Assembly (NCBI GenBank): GCA_947396885.1
Contig: OX377203.1
Location: 29,949,253-30,013,252 of the forward strand
Source: Heligmosomoides polygyrus polygyrus
Taxonomy: Eukaryota; Nematoda; Chromadorea; Rhabditida; Heligmosomidae
Length of the DNA: 64,000 bases
Direction of reading: 5' to 3'
Part shown: in pieces, positions 22,903 through 30,905 of the stretch
How the letters are laid out: the number at the start of each line of letters is the position of its first letter
Numbering within the stretch: position 1 is the first letter of the stretch
The notes under the pieces: generated by a model
The model's input: only the letters and a program-made list of their open reading frames with translations
What the model was told of the DNA's origin: nothing
Database searches by the model: none
Program-made: the position numbers and the translations under genes

Positions 22903-24217
22903 TTACTTGAGAGGATCCTTTTCTTCCAAGTTCTTCTTCTCAACTGTTTTCTAAATAACAATTAATTTGCTATAGATAATTTAACATTATTTTCACTTTA
23001 TGTTAATTACCAAACCTTTCCAATACTATTCTGCACAGTGTTTTCCGACCCGTATAATTCTAACAAATTCATTGTATTCCAACGTAAAGTTCCTTCCTAA
23101 AAAGAACACTAATTGTCATCCTTATAAACGTTTCATAACACTATATCATTTACATTTAATGATGATGACTTACATTGAATGATGTTGTATTTTTACACAT
23201 AAATACCTTACTAACCTCCAAATTTCTTCTTTCAGTGGCTGTCATTAAATCGTGTATTGCACTCCCATTCCAGTCTGAATAATCCATTCCCAACCTTACA
23301 GCTAACTCAGTAGCACGATAACGCTGAATATAACTTTTAATGCTCTCAATAATAATGTAAATTATACAAATTATTTATCTTATATAAATAACTTTAAGCA
23401 CTCACAGAAACAACTTGATTAGAAGTACTGGCATTTCGAATTGTCACAAACCCATTCTTTACATTTATCGCAGGTATTGCCAACTGATTATCCTTGAATA
23501 GTTTTACGATCTTCTTTCTCAAGTATAAGCTATAATAACGAATATAATATTAAATTCCCAAAATAAAGGATAACGATATTTCACCCAAGGTTTTCAATGT
23601 CGGAAATCACTAGTGTTTTCTCCCTTATAACACGAATTCTGGCATTGTTTCTCCTGTTGTATTCAAGTAACTTTCTTTTTCCTTCCGAAATGAAAAATGT
23701 CCAGAAAGCCGCACTCATTTTCACCTTAAGCTATTATAATAAAGCATTATAAAAATTTAATGTATAACTTATAACCAACTCTGAAATTGGATATTTTTCC
23801 ATCATAGCCAGTAGAGCTTGCCCAAGATAATGGATAGGGATCCAAGGGATTTTTGTAACTTAAATGAAGAATAAATATATTGTAATTTCATAATACTTCA
23901 AAATATTACTTACTTCATAACGTCTTCCAAAAACAACTTCACTTGATCACGCAAAGGAATTCTCTCAGCAGTAGGCACATTTATCACACGTATGTATTCC
24001 ATTAACACTCGTTTGTTCACGTTTTCCTGGTTTTTGGTTAGACGAGTTGTTTGATCCACGTTAGGTTTCATAAAACCGGGACGCTAAATGAAGTGGAATA
24101 TAGGATTAATGGCTAATGTATTTTATTATTTGATTTAATAAATGTGTAAAAACCGGTGTGTTGATGACTATTAGTTCACATCTATTAACTTACCTCTCCA
24201 TCTTCAACGTTGTTCAT
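22903..24217 (-). CDS. spliced antisense gene inside the PLE, 259 residues, unknown function
   Basis: I do not recognise the protein. Exons on the minus strand: 24217-24194, 24083-23914, 23858-23780, 23730-23585, 23529-23406, 23323-23216, 23096-23016, 22950-22903. Summed length is 780 nt, 260 codons with the TAA stop. All seven introns (49-119 nt) begin GT and end AG. Reading phase is kept at every junction, including two phase-2 junctions, which is hard to explain by chance. Three donors fit GTAAGT or GTGAGT; the third (GTTGGT) and seventh (GTTTGG) are weaker. The protein begins MNNVEDGE, has a basic helical-looking part (FISEGKRKLLEYNRRNNARI in exon 4, LRKKIVKLFKDNQ in exon 5), RYRATELAVRLGMDYSDW in exon 6, and ends lysine- and glutamate-rich. 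No signal peptide or membrane segment. Antisense orientation would protect its introns from removal during retrotransposition. Confidence 0.85.
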
Positions 24218-24633
24218 CTTTACAGTTGAATAAAATGAACTACACTTCTTGATAGCAGGTCATGATAATCACTTATACCGATATCCGGATTTGATAACAA
24301 CTTAACACATCTTATCCTACAAAATTACAATTTTGATTAATAGCTATCATTCCTTAAGAATATATACATGTTACCCCATAAAACACTTTAACTAAATAAC
24401 AAGATTTAATATACACATATTATTTAGACCCATTGTATAACAATTGTTTGCTCCTTATTCTATGTATAATAAATCATAAGTTCTTCCCCCCCCCCTCTTT
24501 TTTTTTTAAATATATTAATAAAAGGGATAATAGACATCCCGTAACAAACTACTCTTATCTATAAAAAAGAGAACCTATCTCTTACTAAAAATAGGGGTTG
24601 GTACTGATGGGGTTTATAAAAGTCAAAATTGTC
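24218..24633. promoter_or_regulatory. putative divergent promoter / 5' leader region
   Basis: This A+T-rich stretch separates the ATG of the antisense gene (24217, minus) from the start of the structured island before the endonuclease-RT frame (plus). It has no open frame of note and holds a C-run followed by T-run (24487-24510). By position it should contain the antisense promoter; a sense promoter may be here or in the left pseudo-LTR. No specific motif can be assigned. Confidence 0.4.
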
Positions 24634-24720
24634 ATGAGCGGTAAAATTTTGGCGCCTCCAGTACTAGCCGTACCTTTAGGTACACAACGGGTTGACAACC
24701 CCGTAGGGCAGCCCCCTTAA
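24634..24720 (+). CDS. 28-codon upstream ORF in the PLE leader
   Basis: ATG at 24634 opens a short frame that ends at CCC CCT TAA (24712-24720). The endonuclease frame is +1 relative to it. A +1 slip on CCC-CCT before the TAA would continue directly into the endonuclease frame with AAA (24719-24721). The sequence is much more GC-rich than the PLE coding region and overlaps hairpins, so it may equally be structured leader with a chance ORF. Three readings remain: a true N-terminus joined by programmed +1 frameshifting, a regulatory uORF, or an indel in this copy. Confidence 0.35.
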   Translation: MSGKILAPPVLAVPLGTQRVDNPVGQPP

Positions 24721-24764
24721 ACCCTTCTGGGATACTGCTCACTGTATCTGGGTCAGACCGCTCA
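24635..24764 (+). ncRNA. GC-rich structured leader island of the PLE
   Basis: The outer helix TGAGCGGT (24635-24642) pairs perfectly with ACCGCTCA (24757-24764). Inside are hairpins GTACC/GGTAC with a 4-nt loop (24670-24683), ACGGG/CCCGT (24687-24704) and GATAC/GTATC (24731-24748). The island stands out as G+C-rich in an otherwise very A+T-rich element, and the endonuclease frame, which lacks an in-frame upstream AUG, begins within it. It could be an internal ribosome entry structure, a packaging or RT-recognition signal, or both. Structure by eye only. Confidence 0.55.
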
Positions 24765-25495
24765 GGTACTTTGATATAAGGTCTAAAGACGAAATCACTA
24801 ATAACATAGCTAACTATTATGACTGTTTAACATTTATTAAATATAAAAACGAGAGCAAACAATATACAATTAGAAATTTCGGTAATAACAACAAAGGGTC
24901 TATATGTAACGATAAATGCACTTATTGTAAAATAATCAATTATGAACATTTTATTACATCAACTGTTACTAATTTTCGTATTAACACCTATAAAAAAGAA
25001 ACAACTAACTGCAAAACACAAAATGTTGTATATTGTATTAATTGTGTTTCCTGTAAAATGCAATATGTTGTAGTTACGACGAGAAGTTTGAAAGATAGAA
25101 TAAGAGAACACTTATATTTTATTAATAATAAAAAGAAATTCACTCCTCTTTATCAACACTTCCATAATTGTAAATCAAATTTAAAATTCACAATTTTAGA
25201 CTCGCTAGAAGAAAATTCAAACAAATCAATTTTATTTAAAAAAGAACTCTTTTGGATTAAACTACTTAATTGTGCTTTTCCGTTTGGATTAAATGATAAT
25301 ATAAAAAACTATGGTAATATATCTAACATTAACAACCCACTTAATTATAAATCAAATCACCCTTTCTTTTCACTTCGAATAATTAAAGATAGAAATAACA
25401 GAGGAAACAAAAAAGAATTAAAAATAAAAAACAAAATAAAATTAGCAATTTTATACAATACATTGCAGATAATAACAATAATAGTCTACCTATAG
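24707..25495 (+). CDS. GIY-YIG endonuclease frame of the PLE (N-terminal domain)
   Basis: The frame is open from 24707 (after TAG 24704-24706) to TAG 25493-25495. It holds a Cys cluster (ICNDKCTYCKII, 24902-24937) with following H residues, then VVYCINCVSCKMQYVVVTTR with SLKDRIREH after it (25025-25111), the GIY...YIG core and its RxxxH helix in PLE form with Cys residues inside the core. The catalytic glutamate candidate is in KKELFWIKLLN (around 25240-25272). In canonical members the second core motif is YIG or YVG; here it reads YVV, so the conserved glycine is replaced. The only in-frame ATG near the domain (25058) lies inside the core, so translation must start upstream, at a non-AUG codon, by frameshift from the ORF at 24634, or after splicing. 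The product would nick target DNA to prime reverse transcription. It is followed by the RT in the -1 frame. Confidence 0.8.
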   Translation, partial: GSPLKPFWDTAHCIWVRPLRYFDIRSKDEITNNIANYYDCLTFIKYKNESKQYTIRNFGNNNKGSICNDKCTYCKIINYEHFITSTVTNFRINTYKKETTNCKTQNVVYCINCVSCKMQYVVVTTRSLKDRIREHLYFINNKKKFTPLYQHFHNCKSNLKFTILDSLEENSNKSILFKKELFWIKLLNCAFPFGLNDNIKNYGNISNINNPLNYKSNHPFFSLRIIKDRNNRGNKKELKIKNKIKLAILYNTLQIITIIVYL

Positions 25496-27651
25496 CCAAA
25501 ATTTATGAACAAGTTAAAAAATTAAATAAACAAGAACAACATAAACTCATAAATCTTAGTCTAAATCCCTCATTTCTTGATAACATTAGACAAGAAACTA
25601 AATATGTTGTATTATGTTTACTAACACATATTAAATATAAACCGGAAAATAAAGAAAGGATATCAAATACAAAAACATTTAAATTAATAAATATGGAATA
25701 CAAGGGTAATATCTTTGACAGAATAAATTTTAATAAAATATTTAACAACATCCAAGTCAAACAACTTATAAATGATAATTGTAGAAAAGAATTTATACCG
25801 TTTAAAGTTGTATATAACTACAAACGTCCCATATCCAATGTCATCTTTAACTATAATAAATTCCTTAAAAATTTAAATTCAGAAGAATGTATTAATATTA
25901 TAAATAATGACTGTATATGTAATCAAGGTCAAGATAAATATAATTTATACATAGATTCCTTTCATAAACACATTATTACAAGCGATATAAGTGTTATAGA
26001 AAATAAACAGTTAATTAAAATTTTATCAAAAGGTACAAAATACAGACCAAAATTAAGATATGATAGAGTTAATATTTATAATACATACATTGAAACAATT
26101 AATAAAATAATAGAATTTATAAAAAAATATTATAAAATACCACATACAAGATTAGTAATTTTAAATAATTTCTTTAAACAACAATACAGAGACAAAATTA
26201 AACCTTTACTTACTGAAAATAATCTAAACAAAAAAGTTTACACTCCTTATAAAACTATTCGGTTACTACAAACGAAATTTATTTTTTGCCCTTTAGATAA
26301 AGCTAATAACAATTATGGAATCATCTGCAAAAAATTTTATTTACTTAATTTAATGAAAGAGATGGGAGTTACTTATAATATTATAAACAATACATTAATA
26401 AACACTAACACAAGTAATACTTATGTTAATATAAATAACGAAAACATTACATCTATTATAAACAAACATAGAAATTTCCTTCTTCAAAATAAACTAAACA
26501 ATAATAATACTGAAGGTAGTTTACCAATAATTTATTCTTTACCTAAACTACACAAAAATCCTATTAAATTCAGATTTATTACAGGAGCCTATAATAGTAG
26601 TATAAAATCTTTAGCGTTAGAACTCTGCAACTTATTTACACATTTTAAAAATCATTTTATCAATTACTCTAATATTATAAATAACAACTGTAGAACAATT
26701 AAAACATATTGGGCTATTAATAATTGTAATATAACACATGAACTAGATAATATTAAAAATGATAAAATCAAATTATACTCAGCGGATTTTACAGATATGT
26801 TCACAAATATACCACATAATGTCATAATAGAAAATATCAAAAATCTTCTGAATATATGTTTTAAAAATGCAGGAAAGCATTATATAGCTAGTAATGGGTA
26901 TAAAACCTTCTATACAGATAATATTAAAGATAACTATAAATACAGATATTATAATATTACAGATATTCTATATTTAGTTAATTATTTACTAATAAACAGT
27001 TACTGTATATTTATTAATAAGATATACAAACAAAACATAGGCGTTCCACAAGGCGGAAATTTCAGTCCACTATTAGCAGATCTTACAATGTCGATGTTTG
27101 AATATGAATATTCTAAGAATACCATTATAAATGGTAATCAATTATTTAAACCATTTAGATATATGGACGATCTACTTATAATTCATAATTATAATGAAGA
27201 ATTTATTGACAATACTTTAAATCTAATTTATAATAATGTAATTGCTTTAAAAAAGACACATGAAAATGAATATAAATGTAATTATTTAGACATGACTATA
27301 AAAATAATTGACAACAAAATAATTACTAATTTATATAATAAAACAGATTCTTTTAATTTTAAAGTTAATAGATTCCCGCACAGGGATTCGGAAATCTCAA
27401 TTAATATAAAAAGTAATACTATTTATACAGAAACTTTAAGGGTTGCAAAAACATGTTCCCAACTAGAATATTTTAATAATAAAATAAAAGAACTTTATGA
27501 TATATTTATACATAATGGTTTTACCAAAAATTTTATAGTTAAGAACATATTAAAATGTATTTACAAAAACCAACAAATTTTTTATAAATATAACTTAATA
27601 GATAATAATGTGAATAATAAAATGATTAATTTTATTAAAAACATTAAATAA
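25399..27651 (+). CDS. Penelope-like reverse transcriptase with CxC linker (Naiad type)
   Basis: The frame opens at 25399; the first ATG is at 25693, giving 652 residues to TAA at 27649-27651. Numbered from that ATG: a CIC motif at residues 74-76 (25912-25920), the CxC linker characteristic of N-terminal-endonuclease PLEs; IYSLPKLHKNPIKFRFITGA, a typical PLE fingers motif, near 283-302; motif A LYSADFTDMFTNIPH with D365; VPQGGNFSPLLADLTMSMFE (motif B) from 451; RYMDDLLII with the catalytic YMDD at 490-493. All catalytic aspartates are present and there are no internal stops, so the RT may be active. The protein is extremely rich in Asn, Ile and Lys, reflecting A+T-rich codons unlike the host-like flanks. 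RTs of this clade are sister to telomerase RT. The endonuclease is supplied from the upstream overlapping frame. Confidence 0.92.
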   Translation, partial: QRKQKRIKNKKQNKISNFIQYIADNNNNSLPIAKIYEQVKKLNKQEQHKLINLSLNPSFLDNIRQETKYVVLCLLTHIKYKPENKERISNTKTFKLINMEYKGNIFDRINFNKIFNNIQVKQLINDNCRKEFIPFKVVYNYKRPISNVIFNYNKFLKNLNSEECINIINNDCICNQGQDKYNLYIDSFHKHIITSDISVIENKQLIKILSKGTKYRPKLRYDRVNIYNTYIETINKIIEFIKKYYKIPHTRLVILNNFFKQQYRDKIKPLLTENNLNKKVYTPYKTIRLLQTKFIFCPLDKANNNYGIICKKFYLLNLMKEMGVTYNIINNTLINTNTSNTYVNINNENITSIINKHRNFLLQNKLNNNNTEGSLPIIYSLPKLHKNPIKFRFITGAYNSSIKSLALELCNLFTHFKNHFINYSNIINNNCRTIKTYWAINNCNITHELDNIKNDKIKLYSADFTDMFTNIPHNVIIENIKNLLNICFKNAGKHYIASNGYKTFYTDNIKDNYKYRYYNITDILYLVNYLLINSYCIFINKIYKQNIGVPQGGNFSPLLADLTMSMFEYEYSKNTIINGNQLFKPFRYMDDLLIIHNYNEEFIDNTLNLIYNNVIALKKTHENEYKCNYLDMTIKIIDNKIITNLYNKTDSFNFKVNRFPHRDSEISINIKSNTIYTETLRVAKTCSQLEYFNNKIKELYDIFIHNGFTKNFIVKNILKCIYKNQQIFYKYNLIDNNVNNKMINFIKNIK
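25426..25432 (+). promoter_or_regulatory. A_AAA_AAC slippery heptamer, putative -1 frameshift site
   Basis: In the endonuclease frame the codons are ATA-AAA-AAC, giving the canonical X_XXY_YYZ heptamer. A -1 slip continues with CAA (25432-25434) in the RT frame, which is open from 25399. The two frames overlap by about 97 bases and the heptamer lies inside that overlap. No strong stem-loop is visible within 15 bases downstream, which weakens the case. The alternative is a simple indel. Confidence 0.5.
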
Positions 27652-27897
27652 TTATTCCAAAACATACTTTACTACTTTTTAAGTTCTATATCCTCTCAAT
27701 TCCTAATATTAATTATATCATGTTTAAACTACCCCAATACACCAACAATCAACACTGAATGCACATTAACCGTAACAATAATATCAATATGTTAATGATA
27801 TACACAACTGTGTAGTTTCTATTTTGGCATACGCTCACTGTGAGCGGTACTGGAGGAAGGAACAAACATACGTGAGTTTAATCAACACTAATTTAGT
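27652..27897 (+). other. PLE 3' untranslated region with a structured motif
   Basis: After the RT stop the sequence stays A+T-rich except for 27832-27856. That part has a perfect hairpin CGCTCA-CTG-TGAGCG (27832-27846), and TGAGCGGTACTGGAGG (27841-27856) is complementary to two parts of the leader island, CCTCCAGTAC (24655-24664) and ACCGCTCA (24757-24764). A long-range 5'-3' contact in the RNA is possible. Confidence 0.5.
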
Positions 27898-27993
27898 TTG
27901 TAGCATCTCCCCCTCTTCACTGATGAGCCACAGGGGAGGTGCTACAACATAAAATAAGGTTCGTATGAAGAATAATGTGGCGAAACGAACCTT
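27898..27993 (+). ncRNA. strand-permuted hammerhead ribozyme (predicted)
   Basis: All hammerhead parts are present. Strand 2: UCUUCA (27914-27919), CUGAUGA (27920-27926), GCCACA (27927-27932). Strand 1: AAGGUUCGU (27956-27964), A27965 as H17, UGAAGA (27966-27971). Strand 3: UGUGGC (27976-27981), GAA (27982-27984), ACGAACCUU (27985-27993). Stem I is 6 bp, stem II 6 bp starting with G-C, stem III 9 bp starting with A15.1-U16.1, all without mismatch. The order is 2-1-3 and not the usual 1-2-3. An extra 15-bp helix (27898-27912 with 27933-27947, one G-U) closes strand 2 in a 20-nt loop, and stem III closes strands 1 and 3 around another 20-nt loop; the core forms by kissing of these loops. Predicted cut: between 27965 and 27966. 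Activity is inference. Confidence 0.85.
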
Positions 27994-28041
27994 CTTAGGT
28001 ATTTTTGTTTTCAATTTTAATATTTCTAATATTTAATATTA
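27919..28041 (+). repeat. right pseudo-LTR of the PLE (123 bp)
   Basis: Identical to 22503-22625. Together with the 21 bases before it, it contains the complete permuted hammerhead. It ends in an A+T-rich stretch (TTTTAATATTTCTAATATTT), after which non-element sequence begins. Confidence 0.9.
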
Positions 28042-28629
28042 ATTACAACTGCATCAGCTAAAACGTAGGTCATGTCAAGGGTTTTCCGTGTTAAAACTCG
28101 TTCCAGCTTTAATCGCGATTTTCGCGCCTATGGTGGTCACTGAGTTATGTCACCTTCAAGAAGCACATTGTTGAACCTGTTGCTTAACTTTACGCTTTAT
28201 TTCATTCACCCGAGATGTGCATGTCGGTTTTTCGGTACGTGATTATTGTTCTTTGTTCTCTTGGAATTTTATCTCTGCGTCGGCTCTACAGTGAGTAAAA
28301 CAAACATGTTGAAGTCTATACATACAATAGGTATTGGAAAGTAGTGAGCAAGTAAAATCGGATGCCTGCAGCGCAGTCGGATAGGGATAAGGCCCGAGAA
28401 ATCAGGATAGATCTCGTTCATGTCAACATGCCCTCCATCAAAATGAGGTCTGTGAATTGACATTGGACTTGTCTTGTAAGAAGAATGGTCTGTCTAAGAA
28501 GACTGACTATTCTTCTTACAATTGGCTTACAATGTCAATTGGCTGGCATCACGCATCGTTTTGAGGCCAAATGTGTGTTCAAGTTACTTCTGCATCTCAC
28601 AAACGACTGGGTCCACACCTATCGCTGTG
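28042..28629. other. no gene; hairpin at 28454-28541
   Basis: No coding feature. Arms 28454-28491 and 28505-28541 are imperfect inverted complements: AATTGACATTG against CAATGTCAATT, and TTGTAAGAAGAAT against ATTCTTCTTACAA. This makes a roughly 90-bp foldback just right of the PLE. A SINE-head-like GCAGCGCAGTCGGA occurs near 28369. Confidence 0.5.
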
Positions 28630-30070
28630 CTTACCTTTAGGTTGAAAAGAAGAGCACAAACTTGGAAATAGGTTTTGGAACGAAGAGGTGGGGGCGCTTT
28701 GGAGGGGAGCAAGAAGAAGGCCTTCAAGCTGTGGGCAGAAGCCGAGAGCGCCTGAGGATCTCACAGCCTACAGCAGCATAAAGAGGCTGTCAAAAACAGC
28801 CTAGCGAAGATAGAGACACGGAGATGGATGTCCTGCTCAAGAAGCTGGACGGGTCACAGGGAGAAACGTTCACCGTCCGGCTGACTAAGCAACGCCATAG
28901 AGCTAGCCTCAACATTTGAGTAACCAAGACTGTGAATAGTGCTGACGGTAGTGTATTGAGGAGGCCAGTCGAGGTCAAAAGCAAATGAGAGGAGCACTTT
29001 AGGAAACAACTGAACGATGAATTTTCCTATTTTTCCTATTGAGGAGGAACACCACCGAAAGGGCCTATTTCACACTGGACGCAGTACAAGGTTCTCCGAG
29101 CCTTAGAGAAGATGACGCTCGGAATGAAGTTGATCGAGTGCCGATAGGAGCGTAGGAGCTCGGTGACTGTGGAGCCATCTGACTGACATAGCTCCTCCTT
29201 GGAGTCACAATAGATCGTAAGATGCTAGGCAGATTGAGAAACAGCACCACGTCTTCATGCTGAAGGGTGAGGCATTCAAGTGCTCCGACTGACGAGGTTC
29301 AAACTGATCTCACGTAAGATGTAGGTCCATAGACGGTTGATTGAGTTGAGGCTAAGAGACTCCTCTCAAGAGCAGTGGAGGGATTCGTGCTCAAAGATAC
29401 CGCCACAGACGCCAACGTCATCTCTAGGCAGGTGACGGTGAAGTGCCGGAAGAAGCGAAGGCGTTCTTAGCATCCTTGGATCTGGAGAAGGCCTACGATA
29501 GGGTACCCCGCGTTGTGCTCTGAAAAGCACTTTGAAAGGAAGCTATTCACAAGCATCCTAAGCACGGTCACAAAGGGCATGTTCGAAAGCTCCCAAGTAT
29601 CATCGTCTGTGATTATCTGAAGCCTTGGCAATTCAGGAGGCATGACGCTGCCGTACAGCGAATCGACGTCAATTCTTGCACCATCTGTACAATAAGCCAG
29701 TGGGCATTATAAGAAACTCTTCTCTCATCTCTTATACTCGGTCCCACATCCATCGAACTACATTATTAGGGCGTACAAGTCTTCGCTGTGTCGCGGTATA
29801 CACGAAGTGGTGATTCGGATTCAGCACGAGTAACTAGAAAGGTGGACACAACACTGGGTGTCCACCAAGGATCTTCTCTGAGTCCATTCCTTTTTGAAGC
29901 TGGAAGATAGCGTGCAGCTGTTGCAGTGAAAGTGAACTGCGGATGAACTTCAAGAAGGCGAACTTATCCGATCTAAACTGGACCAAATAGCAAAGAGGAA
30001 GCCATCGAGAAGCCATCATGTAACCACGGAAGATTGACCTATTCGATGATGAATGTCTTGACCAAGCAGT
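28630..30070 (+). mobile_element. RTE-type LINE, decayed pol
   Basis: Frame-shifted plus-strand pieces read KKKAFKLWAEAES (28713) and a degenerate counterpart of the LDGxxGE...RLxKxRHRASLD segment (28840-28915), then the motif A region SLDLEKAYDRVPRVVL (29478-29525), and the motif B region VDTTLGVHQGSSLSPFLF (29845-29898). These are in the right order for an RTE-type RT of nematodes, with many stops and frameshifts. The YADD region was not recognised. It ends near a partial SINE at 30088. Confidence 0.75.
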
Positions 30071-30087
30071 CAGGGAGGTATCCTGAA

Positions 30088-30165
30088 TGAGTGTAAGTCA
30101 GTGTTTGTCGTTCTCAGACGACTCTGGTATGAGTTCACCAACCCCGAAAAACAAATGCAACCTTT
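30088..30165 (-). repeat. tRNA-derived SINE (family 1), fragment
   Basis: GTCAGTGTTTGTCGTTCTCA and GTTCACCAACCCCGAAA match the same blocks of the SINE copy at 32840-33010. Only the middle is present. Confidence 0.6.
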
Positions 30166-30233
30166 CCCAGTTGAAGCGTGTCCAGGGAATGCTTTGCAAC
30201 CGTTGGTTCTTCAGAACGCTCAACTCAGAAGTA

Positions 30234-30905
30234 TTTATTTATTTATTTATTTATTTATTTGCACTATATAGTGCGCCATGATCAACAGTTAATAAACATG
30301 GACACGGTGAAAACAAGGCAACGATCTTTAGAAAATGAGAACAAAAGCAAACAACTAAACTCCTCATTAACTCAACCTAGCGTTTAGTGATGATAGCTCA
30401 CAAGAAAAAATTGACTAACAGGGGTCGACTTAGAAATAAAGGAAGAGGAAAACGCAGAAACAAAGGTTTATGGAGTGGGCAGTTCAATGGGACACGAGCA
30501 GTGGCCCGCCAACACTGCAAGTCGCAAGGGAGAACGGCTCCGGATACCATCTTAGTAGGTCCGCCGCTCCCATTGAAGCCCACATGACGGCTGCTAGGGG
30601 ACGCAGTGGAAAAGTGGCAAATGAGTTTACAAAGGCATTACGATTGACAAAAAACCAAGGACAGCAAAGAAAAGTGTTGAGGAAATTGAGTAAACAATAA
30701 TGCCAGAAATCAGATAACATTGGGGGAACTAATTAGGCATCAATACAGAAACCAGTTTAGTAACTTAAAGTAAAGTATGAATCAAACAACAAGTGAACAA
30801 AAAACACTTAGCAACACAAAAAAAACCAAAGTAAGTTTTTTTAAAGTAAATAAAAGTAAAACGGAAGTAAAACCTGCCAAAAAAGGAAAGCAATGATGCA
30901 TATAT
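30234..30905 (-). mobile_element. 3' untranslated region and (ATTT)n tail of the CR1 element
   Basis: The minus-strand CR1 pol ends at 30906. The following non-coding 670 bases run to a tandem TATT repeat at 30234-30262. CR1-type LINEs end in short tandem repeats, so I take this microsatellite as the element's 3' end. Similar tails, also in minus orientation, occur at 36178-36197 and 38489-38513. Confidence 0.7.

Larger units (their letters stand above)
22503..28041 (+). mobile_element. Penelope-like retroelement of Naiad type with antisense cargo gene and permuted hammerhead
   Basis: The unit is delimited by two identical 123-bp direct repeats (22503-22625, 27919-28041), as expected for the pseudo-LTRs of PLEs left by partial tandem insertion. 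It encodes, in plus orientation, a GIY-YIG endonuclease frame (24707-25495), then a CxC linker and an RT with QG and YMDD motifs (25399-27651). An N-terminal endonuclease, CxC linker and C-terminal RT is the order reported for Naiad/Chlamys PLEs, the reverse of Penelope. The coding part is extremely A+T-rich (for example 8 G+C in 27181-27240), unlike the flanks. Identical repeats suggest a recent insertion. Unusual cargo: an eight-exon antisense gene and a strand-permuted hammerhead at the right end. No target-site duplication was recognised. Confidence 0.9.

Noticed and set aside
25058..25495. Endonuclease starting at ATG 25058
   Set aside because: That ATG lies inside the GIY-YIG core, so a protein starting there would lack half the catalytic motif; the frame is open upstream to 24707.
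30234..30262. Independent microsatellite
   Set aside because: Its position at the 3' side of the CR1 element, with similar tails elsewhere in the same orientation, makes it the LINE tail.
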